A stretch of DNA of 64,000 nucleotides, taken from NCBI GenBank assembly GCA_914767715.1, contig OU612067.1, positions 32,276,162 through 32,340,161 on the forward strand. The letters run 5' to 3'. Each line of letters opens with the position of its first letter. Within the stretch, counting starts at the first letter, position 1. A program made the translations under genes and the position numbers. A model generated the notes under the pieces. The model was not told the DNA's origin. It ran no database searches and saw only the letters and a program-made list of their open reading frames with translations. This DNA is from Membranipora membranacea. Taxonomy: Eukaryota; Bryozoa; Gymnolaemata; Cheilostomatida; Membraniporidae. This document shows positions 1 to 13,400 of this stretch, in pieces.

Positions 1-1021
1 GAATCAAAATTCAAACACCTTATCAGTTGTGTGAAACTTAATTACATGTCTGCGTAGCTGCTGACCGGATCTAAGTCAGCAGTCTCCCCCAGGTTATCTC
101 AGGTTATCTCAGGCTAAGTGACAGATCCGCAGGTCAACAACTGGTCACTGAGTTCATTGGCATTGAAAAGTAAACAACCAAAATTTCGAAAAACCACAAT
201 CGCACATTTTGTTGTGCAAAATTGAAGCCTCAAATAGATTGACCTGATCGATTTATGGTCACCGATAGTATCCTACATCAAGCCACAAACCAACACCACC
301 ATCTAGTGCCATGGCGGTAGTCGCTTGTGGAGGTGTACATGTGAAAAACTTCTAAAGGCCCATCAGGCATCTGTCAAAACAAAAATAACCAGCATCCAAA
401 TATTTTCTTACGCTTATCAAAGAAGATGCGAAAACTAAAAACACATTCAAATCTCAATCAACACGTCTCATTGTTTATTCATTATTGTTCCTTGTGTAAA
501 AAAATCACATTCAACCAACAATGTGTTAGCTGTTGTCAGATGATATGTATCTAAAAATAGCTGATATCATCAACGCTAATTATGGAAAACACTGCAGCTA
601 AACTGACTGTCATCAATTAGATTACATCAGAGGTCACAAACACACATACACACTGTGTAATTACTACAAGTGGGGAATCATCAGAACTGAGCATTTCCTG
701 TAATTACAGATCTGATTGATTTATGTTGTGATTAGTGATGTTTTGATGGCAGTGTGACAGCAACGACAAAGAAATCTTTGCTGTCAGAGTGATAAAGATG
801 TGAATCCCAAGTCACTTAAACTGAACGGAGAGATAAGATTTTATTAGCTTATTACGACCTTCAGGTTATATCAGTCTAACTCTCTAAGTCCTTGGGTTGC
901 TTCTTGTTTTGTAGGCCTTAGAAGGTGATGGGGTATCGGTATGTTGCAAGGTGAATGACAGACCACAATTCAATTAAAACAGGAAGAGCTGTGAAAATAT
1001 TATTTGGTGATTATGGCCGGT
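1..1021. other. Non-coding stretch, left edge
   Basis: No convincing exon, RNA gene or recognisable repeat was seen. The open frames are short and AT-rich. It may be 3' flank of the sushi-domain gene on the minus strand, or an intron if that gene continues past the window. Confidence 0.4.
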
Positions 1022-1131
1022 TTATGGCAGTTTCTGTATTTGCAATGATTCCTCAGCACTAAACAAAATCAGCAAAACCAGACAACCAGAACAAACAACT
1101 AACCACACAACCCCAAAAATATTCACAAACC
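1022..1131 (-). CDS. Possible last exon: transmembrane helix and short tail
   Basis: A minus-strand frame reads a hydrophobic run of about 20 residues (IFGVVWLVVCSGCLVLLILF), then a 12-residue tail ending QIQKLP and a stop. An AG just before 1131 leaves two bases before the first full codon, which is the phase needed by the last sushi exon (ends at 1868 with one spare base). If real, it anchors the upstream CUB/sushi protein as a type I membrane receptor of about 472 residues. The pyrimidine tract before the acceptor is poor, so this could be chance. Transcript data would decide. Confidence 0.33.
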
Positions 1132-1867
1132 CTGACCGACTCTTGCAACATTGATGTGATATCACAAACATCCAGCAAATCATTCTGAATTTAACTTTTT
1201 GATCTTGTAATGACCTGAATTTGGCATGTAATAACACCCACACTATCTAATGACTTCACTAAAGTACAAAACTAAAGTTTTATGACTGATTTTGTAAATT
1301 GTGGTGGCCGTGTTTGCTCGGAAAATTATATAAACTAAAATTTAATTAATTATGTAAGCACAATCTTGTAAAAAGGTCATAAGTTTTACTGTCAGGGCTG
1401 AGATGGTTACTTGACATATCTGAAATGTTTTCATGTTATATGATGTCATTGTCCACTCAGGGAGTAACTACTGAGTTTGACAGATTCTTAAAACAATGGC
1501 TGTCAATGTACACAGGACAGCATTCCATAAATCATGGCCCTGTCTAATACTACAAGCTAATCACTGCCAATCCCAGCCAAGCCTAATCCTCATTAGCATT
1601 CGAAAATATTTATGTTATGCTGATTAAGTGAATCCTAGGGTCAAGATGTCTTCTCAATTTTAAGCAAAGAGAGATTTTTTATACACCTCTCCTTTGAGAG
1701 AAATATTTTTTTAATCTCAATAAGGCTTGAAAATTTCTTCTATAATCATTGCCGTTTTCAAGTTATCAAATTATGAGGCCTATAATGGTCTAAGACAACA
1801 CAGTTGCCTGTACCTTATCCTTCTGCAGAGGAACATAATTTCTGGGTGTTGTTGGGAACAAACTTAC

Positions 1868-4800
1868 CTCTGCATTCAGGCTCTGCAGACCAAGTACCAT
1901 TCTCCTGACAAACAACAGTACTATCTCCAAACATAATAAATCCCTCATCACAGCCGAACTCGTGCTCAGCTTGGTAACCATCCACATTGCCATCGATACC
2001 ACTCTTAAGCACCTCTGACCCTCCGTTAGTTATTGTGGGAATCCCTTCACAACGTCTCACTAAAAATTTAACATCTTATATATATTATACACTATTTTAC
2101 TTGGCAAACAATCTTGTATTATTTGGGATACTTCTCAGATGCCAACATCTTACTACGCTTTCATCATCATAGTAATTTTAAATGTTCAATCACCAGCTCG
2201 AATGTGTTGATGAAATCATCGAATCTGGCAATGCTTCTGCAAAACAGATGAGTTGATTGCCGAAAATCACCGCAATCACCATCCTACAGTTCAAATGATG
2301 GTGATAAATGTTTTCTCATCTTCCGGAGCTCTTTCAAGTTAATGGAGAGAGGATTGGCCAGAATATTACATGATGACTTTTCTCTTAGAAGTCATTGAAC
2401 AGAATTTGAAAGTCTGAAAACGAGTTATTCTGTTCTGTTCAAAGCTGCTCATCTTAAAAGGTCAGAAATGTCTTACATAGCATTGTTGCAGGTTAGAGTT
2501 CAACAGCAAGCCAAATACTTAAATTAAAGTCCTAATGACAACTTACCATCACATCTGGGTGGCTCTGACCACTCCCCGTCTTCTAGGCAGGATATAGTCT
2601 CAGGTCCTACACGCTCTCTGCCGGTATAGCATTTAACACCACGGGTGGCTCCATACTTAGTACCTAGTCTGCTGCCAATTAAACTATAGTCGTTGCCATT
2701 TGGTGGAGATCCACAGTCTATTTCTACAAATAGAAGTTAAATAAAAGCATTAAGACGTTTGTTAATCAGGCTAAATTCAGCCCCCATATAGGCTTCAAAC
2801 AGAATTGCTCCATTTCCTCAATGACATCAAATGCTGATGTGGCAAATTCTAATGTATTGACTTAAAAGTGAAAGTGTGTGCATGTTTCTATGAATCATAA
2901 ATATACTTGAATTCTTTTGGTTATAATAGTGTGGCGCCTTTGAAATATCATTGTAAAATAAAAGAGCAGTGTCATCTGGGATTTTAGCTTGTTTTTGATG
3001 TGTATCGCACGGTGCCCTGTTATCAACTTGCTTTACAGATGTCAGAATTATTGACAGCCTGCCTCAAAAAGTGACAACTATGTCCTGATGGTTTTCTGCA
3101 CAACAATGATACCATCAAATGACAATCTAATGCCACCTAGATTGTATAATAAAACACAAGATCATAAAAAAATATTTGTGCACTAGTTTTTTGGAGGGAA
3201 AAATGTGGTGAATGGAGCCTGTTATCGGAGAACAATTGGATTGTGACATGAGCCTTAGAACCATGGGAATATCAGCAGCAAGATGAACAAATTGGAAAAG
3301 CAGGGATTGATGATCTCTCATCTTCCCTCATTATAATTACTAGCTGCCGTAGAGAGGTGTCTAGGTGACTTTTACCATGAAATCCTATTTAAACCTAATT
3401 AAGGTAACTGACAAATATGTATGTTACGTATGCCCCTGCTGCTTTCAGGAACATGTCTGCCCACTGCCAATGAGTGTTTATTCCTCCGATGTCAATGTTG
3501 GAAATTAAAACAAGGCTGTTTGAATGATGAATGAACACAACCACAACATAAATTAACCTGGCCTATTCCTCCTTTTTAATCAAACAGTCCATTCTCACTT
3601 TCACACATCGTACTTTTACATGAAGGCTCCGAACCACTGAAGACGAATCCCTCTCCATGTACTCCGATACACTTCCTGGTCACATCCCCGGATCCAGGTA
3701 TCATCTCGTACCCAGGATCACATATATAGTGTATCTCTTGGTCATTTCTGTACGCTCCGCTCTGGTAAGGAGTGTAGTTACCGTTAGGGATGATCTCCGG
3801 AGCTGGACATTTAATTCCTACAAACAATAGAATAGAGAATTGTTGGCTGAACTAAAGGAGATAATGGGCCTGCTACTGCTCCATGTCTGCTATCACTCAC
3901 TCACTCACTTATTGGTGGTACGATGAGTCAAAGTTATCGAACATAAAAACATCCCACAATGTTGCGCTGTCTTCTGATGCGAACTAGTTCAGGTTTGACT
4001 AATATCATTGATTGTATTGTATTGTATAATTCAAGGATGGCTGCATTTTTTATGCCTTTGCCGCTGATGTCTCATACTTAAATAGTTTGCTCAAAAGATA
4101 TTTTCATAGTTTGTCCATTTGCATCAATTTCCTGTTTATTAGTAATTCAAAACTTTGACCCAGTGATGAGGGAAGCCAGTTCAGATATGATGGGCATCTT
4201 ACAGACACATCCCAGATTTTATAAGCTTCCTTTATCCAATTTGTTTTGGTGTTATTTGTCGATAATTCACAATACCCAGCTGATTGTAAAATAACACTGG
4301 CCTGCCAAATGTGAGCTTGAAAAATCATGGCAACTGCTATATGCTGGTATTAATTAAATCTCAATGATATTTAATGTGCAGCGGGCCTAATGTTGCCCAA
4401 TATAAGGATGTAAGGCTGATTGGATTCCCTCATGTATAAAAAGTTAATTTGCTGGTAGTTTTGTGAGCAATCAGCATCGTTAACTCATCAATTACTCACA
4501 CGGAACGATGCAGGCATTTAGAAATCATTGATCTGATAACAAGCTGCCGGCCGATGCTGCCGCTGATGCTGCATGTGTATGTCATGTCATCTAATGAGAG
4601 TGGGGAGGTTAATCCTACATGACCCTAAGAGATATTACCTAGCTGAGAAACGCTGAATTAGTCTGGATAGCCAAACCTATTATCAACGCCACTGATTCGT
4701 GATTGCATATAATAATGTTATTTTATAATTTTATTCCTCCAGATTACCGTTTCTGTTAACGGACCCATGACAGGGATGACAGCCTGAAACATAGAGAGCA

Positions 4801-7722
4801 CCAAACACTTACGCCTAAAACCTAACACCTAACACCTAACACCTAACGCCTAACACCTAAGGCCATCTAACACTTACTTGTACAGCCCACAGGCTCTCCC
4901 GTCCACTGCCCGATGGGTACACCTCCAGCATTAGTTATAATGCATTGATTCTCTATAAAGAAGAACTTCTTTGCTAACATGTGGTCCGGTGGACAGGTTA
5001 GGTTTACTCTGTAGCTCTCTGGGATGTCGACCGGGTTCATGTCCAGGTATGTGGGGATAACCTTGCTGCCTGTGAATAGATCTGACTGGGGACATCCAAA
5101 CACTGTAAAAAAATGAGTATGGATCATAAACGTGAAAACTATAAGTTAATATAGGATGTAGGATATTAACCTTCGTACCCAGCTTGAGAAAAAAATTTGC
5201 TGAATTCATTTGGCGTGTTACCTAGCAAGAGCATGCACGTCACACCATAGTCATCTCTGAGAACTGGTGATAACCTCCCCACTAATGGCCATAAACAGGC
5301 CACAGAACATTCCTAGTGCACCTATTGGCAGTAGGCCATTCTCCCACTGGGTACTCCTAGTCTGAGTGGATCGGCCAGGGCAGGTATATTACACAATCTG
5401 TTGTAGCAATAAAAACACCTCAGTTTTATATATGAAATCTCCCTGCTTCTCTACAGACCTGAGAAACATTATGTGTCAGTTGCCCACACCCACCACGCAA
5501 CATCTGGTTTTTTGCTCAGTGGTCGTTCAGATACCTGACACGAGGCATAGTATTGTTTGGCACAGTCAATCTTTCCTCAAGTAAATTGATTTTTTTGTTA
5601 CAAAAGTAATGTTTTGGAAGAGTGCATGTTATTCCATAGAGATATGAAAGATGGTAAGAAGTAAACATCTAATGATTAATACAAGGAATCAGTCTAGAGT
5701 ACCCAATAATATTTATTATGAAATATGGTTGTAATACAGACACATGCCTCTCTGGGATGTTGAAAATACATGACAGTGAATGAGTTTTTACTTACTCATT
5801 TTTTATGGAGAGGAATGAGTCATAAATATAAAAGTAGAGTGTCTACATCTTCTGTCAAAGGGTTGAGGGGGGCACACTGCGAAACCCTGCCATAGGTCTA
5901 AATCGTGAGGTTTCTAAGGCTATCAGTTTCATGTTTTTGCACCATGGCAGATGATTTGGTGATAAAGTTTTATTTGCTGTGAAAACAAGGAGCTCTCAGA
6001 AGTGGAAGGTGACAAATATCTGCATATCACCGAAATAATAAACCCAACGCTTTGATCGGCAGCCGCTCGCATCAGGATGACTGTGTCTCAATAGGAGACT
6101 GTCAAAAAAAACAACATCAATGGAGGGGAATATTTACTCTGACTGTTGAATGGTTTTTTGGTGATGCTGTTTTTTATCAATGTACCAGCATAACTTTATT
6201 AACCAAAACTTGGCAAATTTCAGTCGTTCTTGATTTCAAATCAGTGGCCTTGTAATTGATAAACCAGATGTATCATCAGTGGGTTGGGTTCCCAGGCATT
6301 TTTTTCTGTTATACAACATAAAGGTGCAATTGCTAAGTCGCTACAATAAATTGACTACAAATTAGATCTATCAGAGCTCAGAATCAAAGTAAAATAGTGC
6401 TGATCACTCTGAACAACCGGGGGGGGGGGGAGATAATATATGCGCAGCATCAATGAAGAAGTGGGGACCATTCATGGAGCTAAGAGAGATGATAATATGC
6501 GGGGGGGGGCGTTCCAACTAAGTAATGTAAGTCTTAGCTCACCTGATGCTAATAATGCGGTTATTCCTACTCCTGCAAACTCTAGAGTTATCGTTGATTC
6601 CATCGTAACAAATAAGTTTGTATCAGCTCCGGGAGCTCGAGGTTCGAACTCTGTATCACATTTACATTTACTACGTGCTCCATCTATGGGTAGATCAAAC
6701 AGTAACTTTAAACAACTAGCTACCAATCCATAATTATTCATCCTGTAAAAATGGCCTCTTAATCTTCAATCAATTTTATGTATCGCAGTGGAGAAAATAT
6801 AGATATTGGTAAAGACCTCCTCAATTTTACAGCACAGGTTTTCCTGGTAGTTTGTTGGTTGGTTAGGGGACTTGCCATTGATGCTGAAGTAGTTGGCGTC
6901 ACCACACGATTGTGACTCGTCTCCACATGACCCGACGGTGAGTAATCCCGAGGTGCCGATCTCCACTTTCATACCGTACCCGGGGTCAGCCTGCAGGGTG
7001 ATCCTACAGCGCCTCCTGGTGTTATTGGAGTTGTCCACCAATATCCCCTCCTGGAAGTCTTTAATGTTCATCAAGTTTAGAGCGTCGCAGCCTTCGTCAC
7101 ACATCGGGATATGGTTACTTCGCTTCTCGCACACCTGTCCGGCCACTGTAATAAATATGAATATATACAAAGTAATTTGAAAATAACCAAGCAACATCAA
7201 GGTTTCTCACACGGTATCACAGGGTAACAAGACCATAAATGGACGCGAGTTTTCTTTACACACAAAGCATTCTATAAATCTGTCAAAAAAGGCTGTACGT
7301 TAGTGTAGGTAGTCCTGTCAGATATTTTTAAACAATTAATGAGTCAAATGATAACTGAAAATCAAGAAATCACAAGGGAAACACAGGAGTCTGAAAGAGC
7401 CGGTCACCGCAGGATTTGTTGAGGAAAAAGTGACTTTAATTAGATTTTAGATTTTAGATATTTAAAAATTGAAACTTGCGCTGGGTTATGTAACTTGTAT
7501 TCGACACTTTCTTAATCGTACATTTATAATTGGAAGCTGACCACAATGAGCTACTACTACCCTTGTTGAGACCAAACATGTTTGGGCTCACAAATTTATC
7601 CAGATTGAGAGTATAAATTTCAGGAAATGAGTGCAGTTAAAAGCAGAAACGATATAATTCAACTTACCATTGTGAGCAATAAGACTGATCAGAAACAAGA
7701 AAAATGAAAGATGACTATCCAT
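1868..7722 (-). CDS. CUB-like and sushi (CCP) domain receptor or secreted protein
   Basis: Seven minus-strand exons join in frame: 7722-7668, 7145-6831, 6683-6543, 5102-4878, 3817-3614, 2723-2547, 2059-1868. Exon 1 gives a start Met and a hydrophobic signal peptide (MDSHLSFFLFLISLIAHN). Exons 2-3 encode a Cys-rich region of about 150 residues that looks CUB-like; this is my least certain domain call. Exons 4-7 each encode one sushi/CCP module: four cysteines, a conserved Trp before the last Cys in at least three of them, and starts such as IKCPAPEIIPNGNY and IDCGSPPNGN. Every internal intron is phase 1, the classic arrangement for shuffled extracellular modules. The last donor (1868/1867) shows that at least one more exon lies to the left. 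Sushi modules bind protein ligands; complement-like, adhesion or receptor roles are possible, and nothing in the sequence chooses between them. Confidence 0.82.
4812..4861. repeat. Short (ACACCTAA)n array
   Basis: Six or so copies of an 8-bp unit CCTAACAC, with one CCTAACGC variant, sit in an intron of the sushi gene just 3' of the donor at 4878. The unit resembles a stretched telomere repeat (CCCTAA) but is 8 bp, so it is best called a microsatellite. Confidence 0.8.
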
Positions 7723-9005
7723 TTTCCCTCTCAGAATGATATATCACTAATAATTGTTTGCAATCGCCTCGTGTTCAGTTTCCTTTTTTCTGTCGACTTG
7801 GATGGTGATTTCCGGTGTTGAGTTTAAATCATTTGTTTCTCCTTAGTTGACAGGTAATATAAGCTGAAATCCTCGCATTTGTATAATAACTTCTCTGACT
7901 AGGAAAGCATCTGTAACACACCGCTCATCAACTGATAGTGATGTTATTGATACAATGAGAACAGAGTATTATGTATTACTATTTATGTTGCAAACTGGAT
8001 ATAAAAAACAACAAAAGCGTTATTATTCTATCTACCAGCGGATCACTGATGTGTTTTTGTGCTCAACTCCCTAATACAGACTGTCGTATGCATGGATATG
8101 TAAAACACAATAAACACCCTGTGTGTATGAAGCTATACGCTGACCTAACGACCTCTCAATGCTGTCAGTCTGCATCATTACATTTATAGATGTTGCGAAA
8201 CTCTCCAGTTTACAGATAACCCGCCAGTGTTAACATAATCAATGTACCACAGGCTAAAACTGATCATACCAAGTTTAGAACTCAGTCTACTGGGTTTTGT
8301 ATGTAATCTAATATGGAAACCAGAAAGTGTGGATTGATTGAGAAGATCAAAAGGGTGATGATTGTTTTATCATCAACAGCTCAACGTTTTTATTTGGTCA
8401 AACCACATAATTTTGGAACTCTGGCAAAGTTGAATGTTAGGGTCGTAAAACAAAGAATGCCTAATTACGAATCATTGTTATCATTAGGAAAATAATGTCA
8501 TTCTGTTGTTTGGACATATTAAGATTATTAAGCCGCTGCCGGGCCTCTCTATTTGTGCTGCCGCAGATATTGTTGGTAGATTAGATAGTATAAGTGACCT
8601 TGTGGTCAGTGTTAGCTGGGGAAAAGAAAGTCAAAAGGAAATCGATAGCAACTTGTAAAGGTCTGAAGTGTTTACCACTTATCTACTTCTGAAAATTATA
8701 ATCGTGGGCATGGCTATTTACTATAATCTGTTGAGCACTGTCTCTACATAACAACTTGTAGACTTACATTGAGTTTGCTATATTGTATCATATCTTATTC
8801 TTCATAATATATTCTATCGTGTGAGCGTTTTTCAGCTTAAGCATACTAATATTAAGGAGGTTCTTTCAAACATTCAAGGTGATGGCCGTCTAACGGCATT
8901 TGGGATCAGTGGGCAAACCTCACAGGACATGTTATGAATATGTTATACTATTGATTTCACAGATGAGATGATCCAAATTTTTGGTGCATGTGGGATTCGA
9001 ACCCG

Positions 9006-9047
9006 GGCCAAATGGACCAGCAGGCAACGCTGCTGGTCCATTTGGCC
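9006..9047. repeat. Perfect 18-bp hairpin beside a tRNA-like B box
   Basis: GGCCAAATGGACCAGCAG, a 6-nt spacer, then its exact reverse complement. Immediately to the left (8991-9005) the minus strand reads GGGTTCGAATCCCACA, a perfect pol III B box with a T-stem and tRNA-like 3' end. TGTGGG at the far side (about 9087-9092, minus strand) could pair with CCCACA. This looks like a tRNA-derived mobile element whose middle is a long hairpin. Confidence 0.6.
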
Positions 9048-9980
9048 TGCGTTCTAACAGCAAGGAACCAGGCGCCAAAATATCCCACAGCAAACATGAA
9101 TGATTTACCTACTTAAACTGCCTGTATATTTGCTGATGAAGACACCCCACCAACAACGCCTAGTGTATAAGAAAATTTTTTTTAGCCACACACATATGAG
9201 GTTGTCTAGATTATCAGGTACGTATAACACTTGGTCTGTAGCTGTTTAATACACACAACTGCAAAATGGAGTTGAGGATTCAGAAACCATCATAGTTTCT
9301 GTTAACAGTAGTAAGTGTTTCACTCAATGGTCACCTTTTATTGACCTCAATTCAAATCATAAAGAGAGACTGAACAAGAAACAGAGATGAGTTGTCCTCC
9401 CTGTCTAATTAAGAGGATAACTAACTATGGTACTATACTTTACTATATAGGATTAATTTCCAATAATACATTTTACATTTTTACATGGGTGTAAAAATGC
9501 TCACACTCACTCAAATAATTGAGAACCTCTGTCACAGCCACCAGGCTAACTTCAACCTCACAGAATCTCACACTAATAGTGACAAACAATAATTGCCTCT
9601 GCAGCCAATTATAAATCCTTTATCCGCACTTTTCAAAGCGCCCTTCTCTTATGCGATATTTTGATTCTCAAATTTGCCACATTCAGCATCGCATATCTGG
9701 ATTCTGGATTACTAGCTGGAGGGCTTACTTATTTACACTTCAGCCAGTGTCATATCCTACCTCAACCTGCCTGCCAAGTTAGTAATCCCATTTTATTTGC
9801 TTTTAATCTGTCAAGGCTTTTCACTTGATATTTAACCTTGATATCAAAATTGAGTATTTAAGTTACAATCTCTACTCAGCCTTCACATATTCCTAGTTTA
9901 ATTCTTAACAGGGATTATATAACTATGAAGGGATTAGTTGTTGGCCCAACTCATATACAAAAGTGAAGTAGGGCCTATAA

Positions 9981-10052
9981 TAGCTACTGTGCATTAGCTG
10001 TGTTGGAAGTTGGGGGGGGATAACTTTCAACACAGCTAATGCACAGTAGCTA
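9981..10052. repeat. 25-bp perfect inverted repeat
   Basis: Arms at 9981-10005 and 10028-10052 are exact reverse complements over 25 bp and are separated by 22 bp containing a G8 run. Flanking GGCCTATA occurs on both sides, so the symmetry extends further with mismatches. Probably a small foldback element in KIF9 3' flank. Confidence 0.85.
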
Positions 10053-10478
10053 GGCCTATAAGATCTGAGCTTTCAAGTTATGGGCAATTATGGAACAATT
10101 AGGACAGGTAGCACAATAATTTTGTTTAGGATTATTTTATTATAACATAATTACACATAAAAGGTATGATGTGGGCATATAGTAGCCGAGAGTAGTAACA
10201 AAAAATACAATGAAGATCCAATGGAATCACCTTAATACAATCCCCCTAGAATAAACAACCCTTCCACAATATATTTCCGCATTCCAGCAAAGAGTAATCC
10301 AATTTTTCACACCGTTGGCAATTTCGTGAAAAAAACCTGACAGCTTCCATGCAATATAACACATGCGATCTTCTAGGTTGTGTTGATCGGTCGATTATCT
10401 TGTTCCTGTGTTCAATAAAAGTTAATTGTCCGTGACAGTAACCTTTCTTTCTAAATTGATAAATGTCTGAAAAAAGTT

Positions 10479-13400
10479 CTATCTAATCTGTATTTCCATC
10501 TTGGCTGGTGGTCTATTGGTCATGATCTTAGTGGGAGTTCCTGGCTTCTTGGCCTGTTTCTGGATTGGTTGGGTTTGTGACATTGCTCTCTCATATGTTT
10601 TACGTCTGTCAGTTCTCATTCTAGCGTTCTGGAAGGCCACAGAGTCTGGATCCTCCATTAGTAGCTGCTCATGAAGTCTCTCAAACTTCTCACCCTCATC
10701 CTCCAACTGTAAATCAGAGGAACAAAAAATATAGTTAAACCCCGAAAAAAAGTTGTTGTATTTCAATAATATTTTTGGAATAAATGAGGCTGGGTATCTC
10801 ATAAATAATTAAAGATTTTGCTTTCTATTAGTTTTAGGGCTAGCACAATTTTCATATCTGAAGCATGACAATTGTAGTTCTTTGAAAGGTCCTTCTACCA
10901 ATTCGCCTCATCAAAACACTCCAAAATCATTAAACCTAGTTGTACAAAATTGGCAGTTCTAAGGAGCTATGAATTTAGGCAGTTTATAGAGGGAGATAAG
11001 CTGCTAAATTCTACCTGAAAACAATTGTTTGACTCCATCTGGCGATGCCCTTGACTATTTTGATGATAGTCAGACAGGACTGATTGCTAGTCGGAGATCT
11101 TTGGCGAGAAAAATTATGCCATCAGGATTTCTGTTTTGGGATGATTCTGAACACTTAGACAATGTCATTTGAGAAACTTACAGCAACATTAGGATTGTAA
11201 GACGTTCCTTGTCGGAGTCCGAACCCAGCCTGCTGTGCTGTCTGTATGGGATCGTCAGCGGTCAGGAAACTATCAGCATACCAGTTATCAAATTCTGAGG
11301 AAAAGGTAATCATAGTCATTATCAGTATAGCCAGGACATTCAGCAGTTATAGCAGTACCAGCAGTATTAACCTATTTTGAATTTACTAGAAGTGACAGGA
11401 GATGGCTAGTCCATATACATGTACTATATATATTATATGCATATATAAAAGGGCCTGATCATACTGTTTGTAGGCCTATCACCAAGGCTTTCTTGCATAT
11501 ATAGAACTCTATATGAGTTTAAGAAGTTTCTCACTTTACCTTTGACGAGTTTGTGACGACACTGATCGACAAGTTTCTGACAGTATTGAATCTCAGCTTT
11601 CATAGCCTTCAGATCCTCATGGTGCATTCTGTAGTTCTGTTTGAAAGTCTTCAGATTCTTTATCTCTAAGAATTCCTCCTCACTGATAATTGTCTCCCCA
11701 TCTTCATTGTATGTAAAACCTGATTGATCAAAACATGAAACAATGACCAACAGTTAGAGATAGCCAATATACTGGGTGTTGGAATATTAATAGATTCAAT
11801 ACTTGGGGCTGTAAAACATAAAAAAAACGCAATATAAATGTTGCAAAAAAGTAAATAAGAGCAACCTGCCAGCTAGCACTCTTTGTAGAGGAAAGCTGGT
11901 AAAAGAGTGCCACCGTAGCAGCCTCAATTATTTGGGTTTGTAGGTATGTTTCATCTCGATCATAAATGAAGGAAATAGAAGATAGATTATACTCTCACCC
12001 TCATTCTCACGATCTCTCTTGAGTTGTTCTAATTTCTCCATTGTCTTATCGATCTCAGATTTGATAGAGTTGATTTGTCTCGCCAGCTGGCTGTATGATT
12101 TCTTCTTCTGATTGAGCAGCTCCTGGTTCTCAGTGAAGATCCTGTTAATCTCTTGTCCCTTCTCCTTCTTGAAATCCTCAAACGCCAGCTGTCTCGTGGG
12201 TGGAGTACTACAAATAAAATGAAAGATAAAAACATATTTCAGGAAACACTATTATAAAACATGAAATACTAGTGTTACGTCCAAAAATTTAAAATTATGT
12301 GTTAAATTCAATGACATCGGCAGGGAACGTCATCAGAAATTTTGTGATGACATTTAAGTAGATATCACTGCCATTGTTTATAAGATTAATCGATAGTTGT
12401 CCCTCAAGAAGAACGATTCGAATGGTTTGGTTGGTGGTTGAACTGTATTGAATATTGACAGGTTCATATAAGGTAAGCGAACCTTGGTCTCTGGATTGTA
12501 GGAGCAGATTTATCAGGACTAGCCGAGGTTACAGGACTGATAGTCTCCAAGTCAGTCTTATCGATAGCCTGTAGATCCTTCTTCTCAGTCTGAGGACTCG
12601 GGGTCCTACCTTCAGCGGGTCGTGGGCCTGACCCTGCAGGAGGAGTCTTTGTAGGAGCAGGGCTACAAGTGTCAATAAATGTCATCAATCAATCAATTAA
12701 TCAATTTTGATCAATGAGTTCGACCATTCCTTTCTGATTAGCACTTCAATTGGAAGGAGGTACCTTGAATCAAGGATGGTCCAATATGCCTGCCTTTGGA
12801 GCTTATTTTTACGAGCCTGCACCGGTTCACTAGTAGAATTGGAACAACTGGAATGCTGGCAAATTGGAACAAAATTGATCTGATTGTAAATCTCATCGTA
12901 ATTTAATAATATGGCTGTCAAAAAACTGCAAAATAATTGGCAATAAACAGCATCATGTTTATGACATGAGGAAGTTATGCGACTGTACCCTTCACCATCA
13001 CCAATCAGAGAACGTGAAACAGATAACTGTTCACAAAGGGTGAATCTTTACTGAGACCACACCTTGATATGTCTGCAATATACCTATTACCTATTAGTAA
13101 AGCTAGCCTAGGGACAAATAGTTTAGCGCTTAGAGTGACTCATATCAACATAACATGAATGTGTCAGCTCAATAATTTGATTGTTTGTACTAGCAGGTAG
13201 GAACTAAATTAAACAGAAAAGTAATTTCAACCCAACAGCGAGATAATCATATTTTTGTTTGCTTATTTGAACTTTATAGTCTTCAAGTATGCTACTAACT
13301 TTGGAGTTGCCTTTCCTGGTAGATGTTTGGTAAATATTGCGATTACTTATATGACAGACTATACTAGCTAGCTTAAGTAGAGAGCAGTGATTAAATGGTT

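Larger units (their letters stand above)
7723..10478. other. Intergenic region between sushi gene and KIF9
   Basis: Both genes are on the minus strand, so this holds the 5' flank of the sushi gene and the 3' flank of KIF9. A minus-strand AATAAA (plus 10136-10141) could be the KIF9 polyadenylation signal. The frames present are short and unconvincing. Two hairpin repeats (9006-9047 and 9981-10052) are listed separately. Confidence 0.5.

Noticed and set aside
4812-4861. Interstitial telomere repeat
   Set aside because: The unit is 8 bp (CCTAACAC) rather than the 6-bp animal telomere CCCTAA and is very short.
6640-6652. B-box-like GAGGTTCGAACTC as a tRNA
   Set aside because: No A box or cloverleaf around it, and the bases lie inside a coding exon on the other strand.
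6440-6733. 97-codon plus-strand frame
   Set aside because: The minus strand carries the phase-matched exon 6683-6543 of the sushi gene; the plus frame is its shadow plus G-runs.
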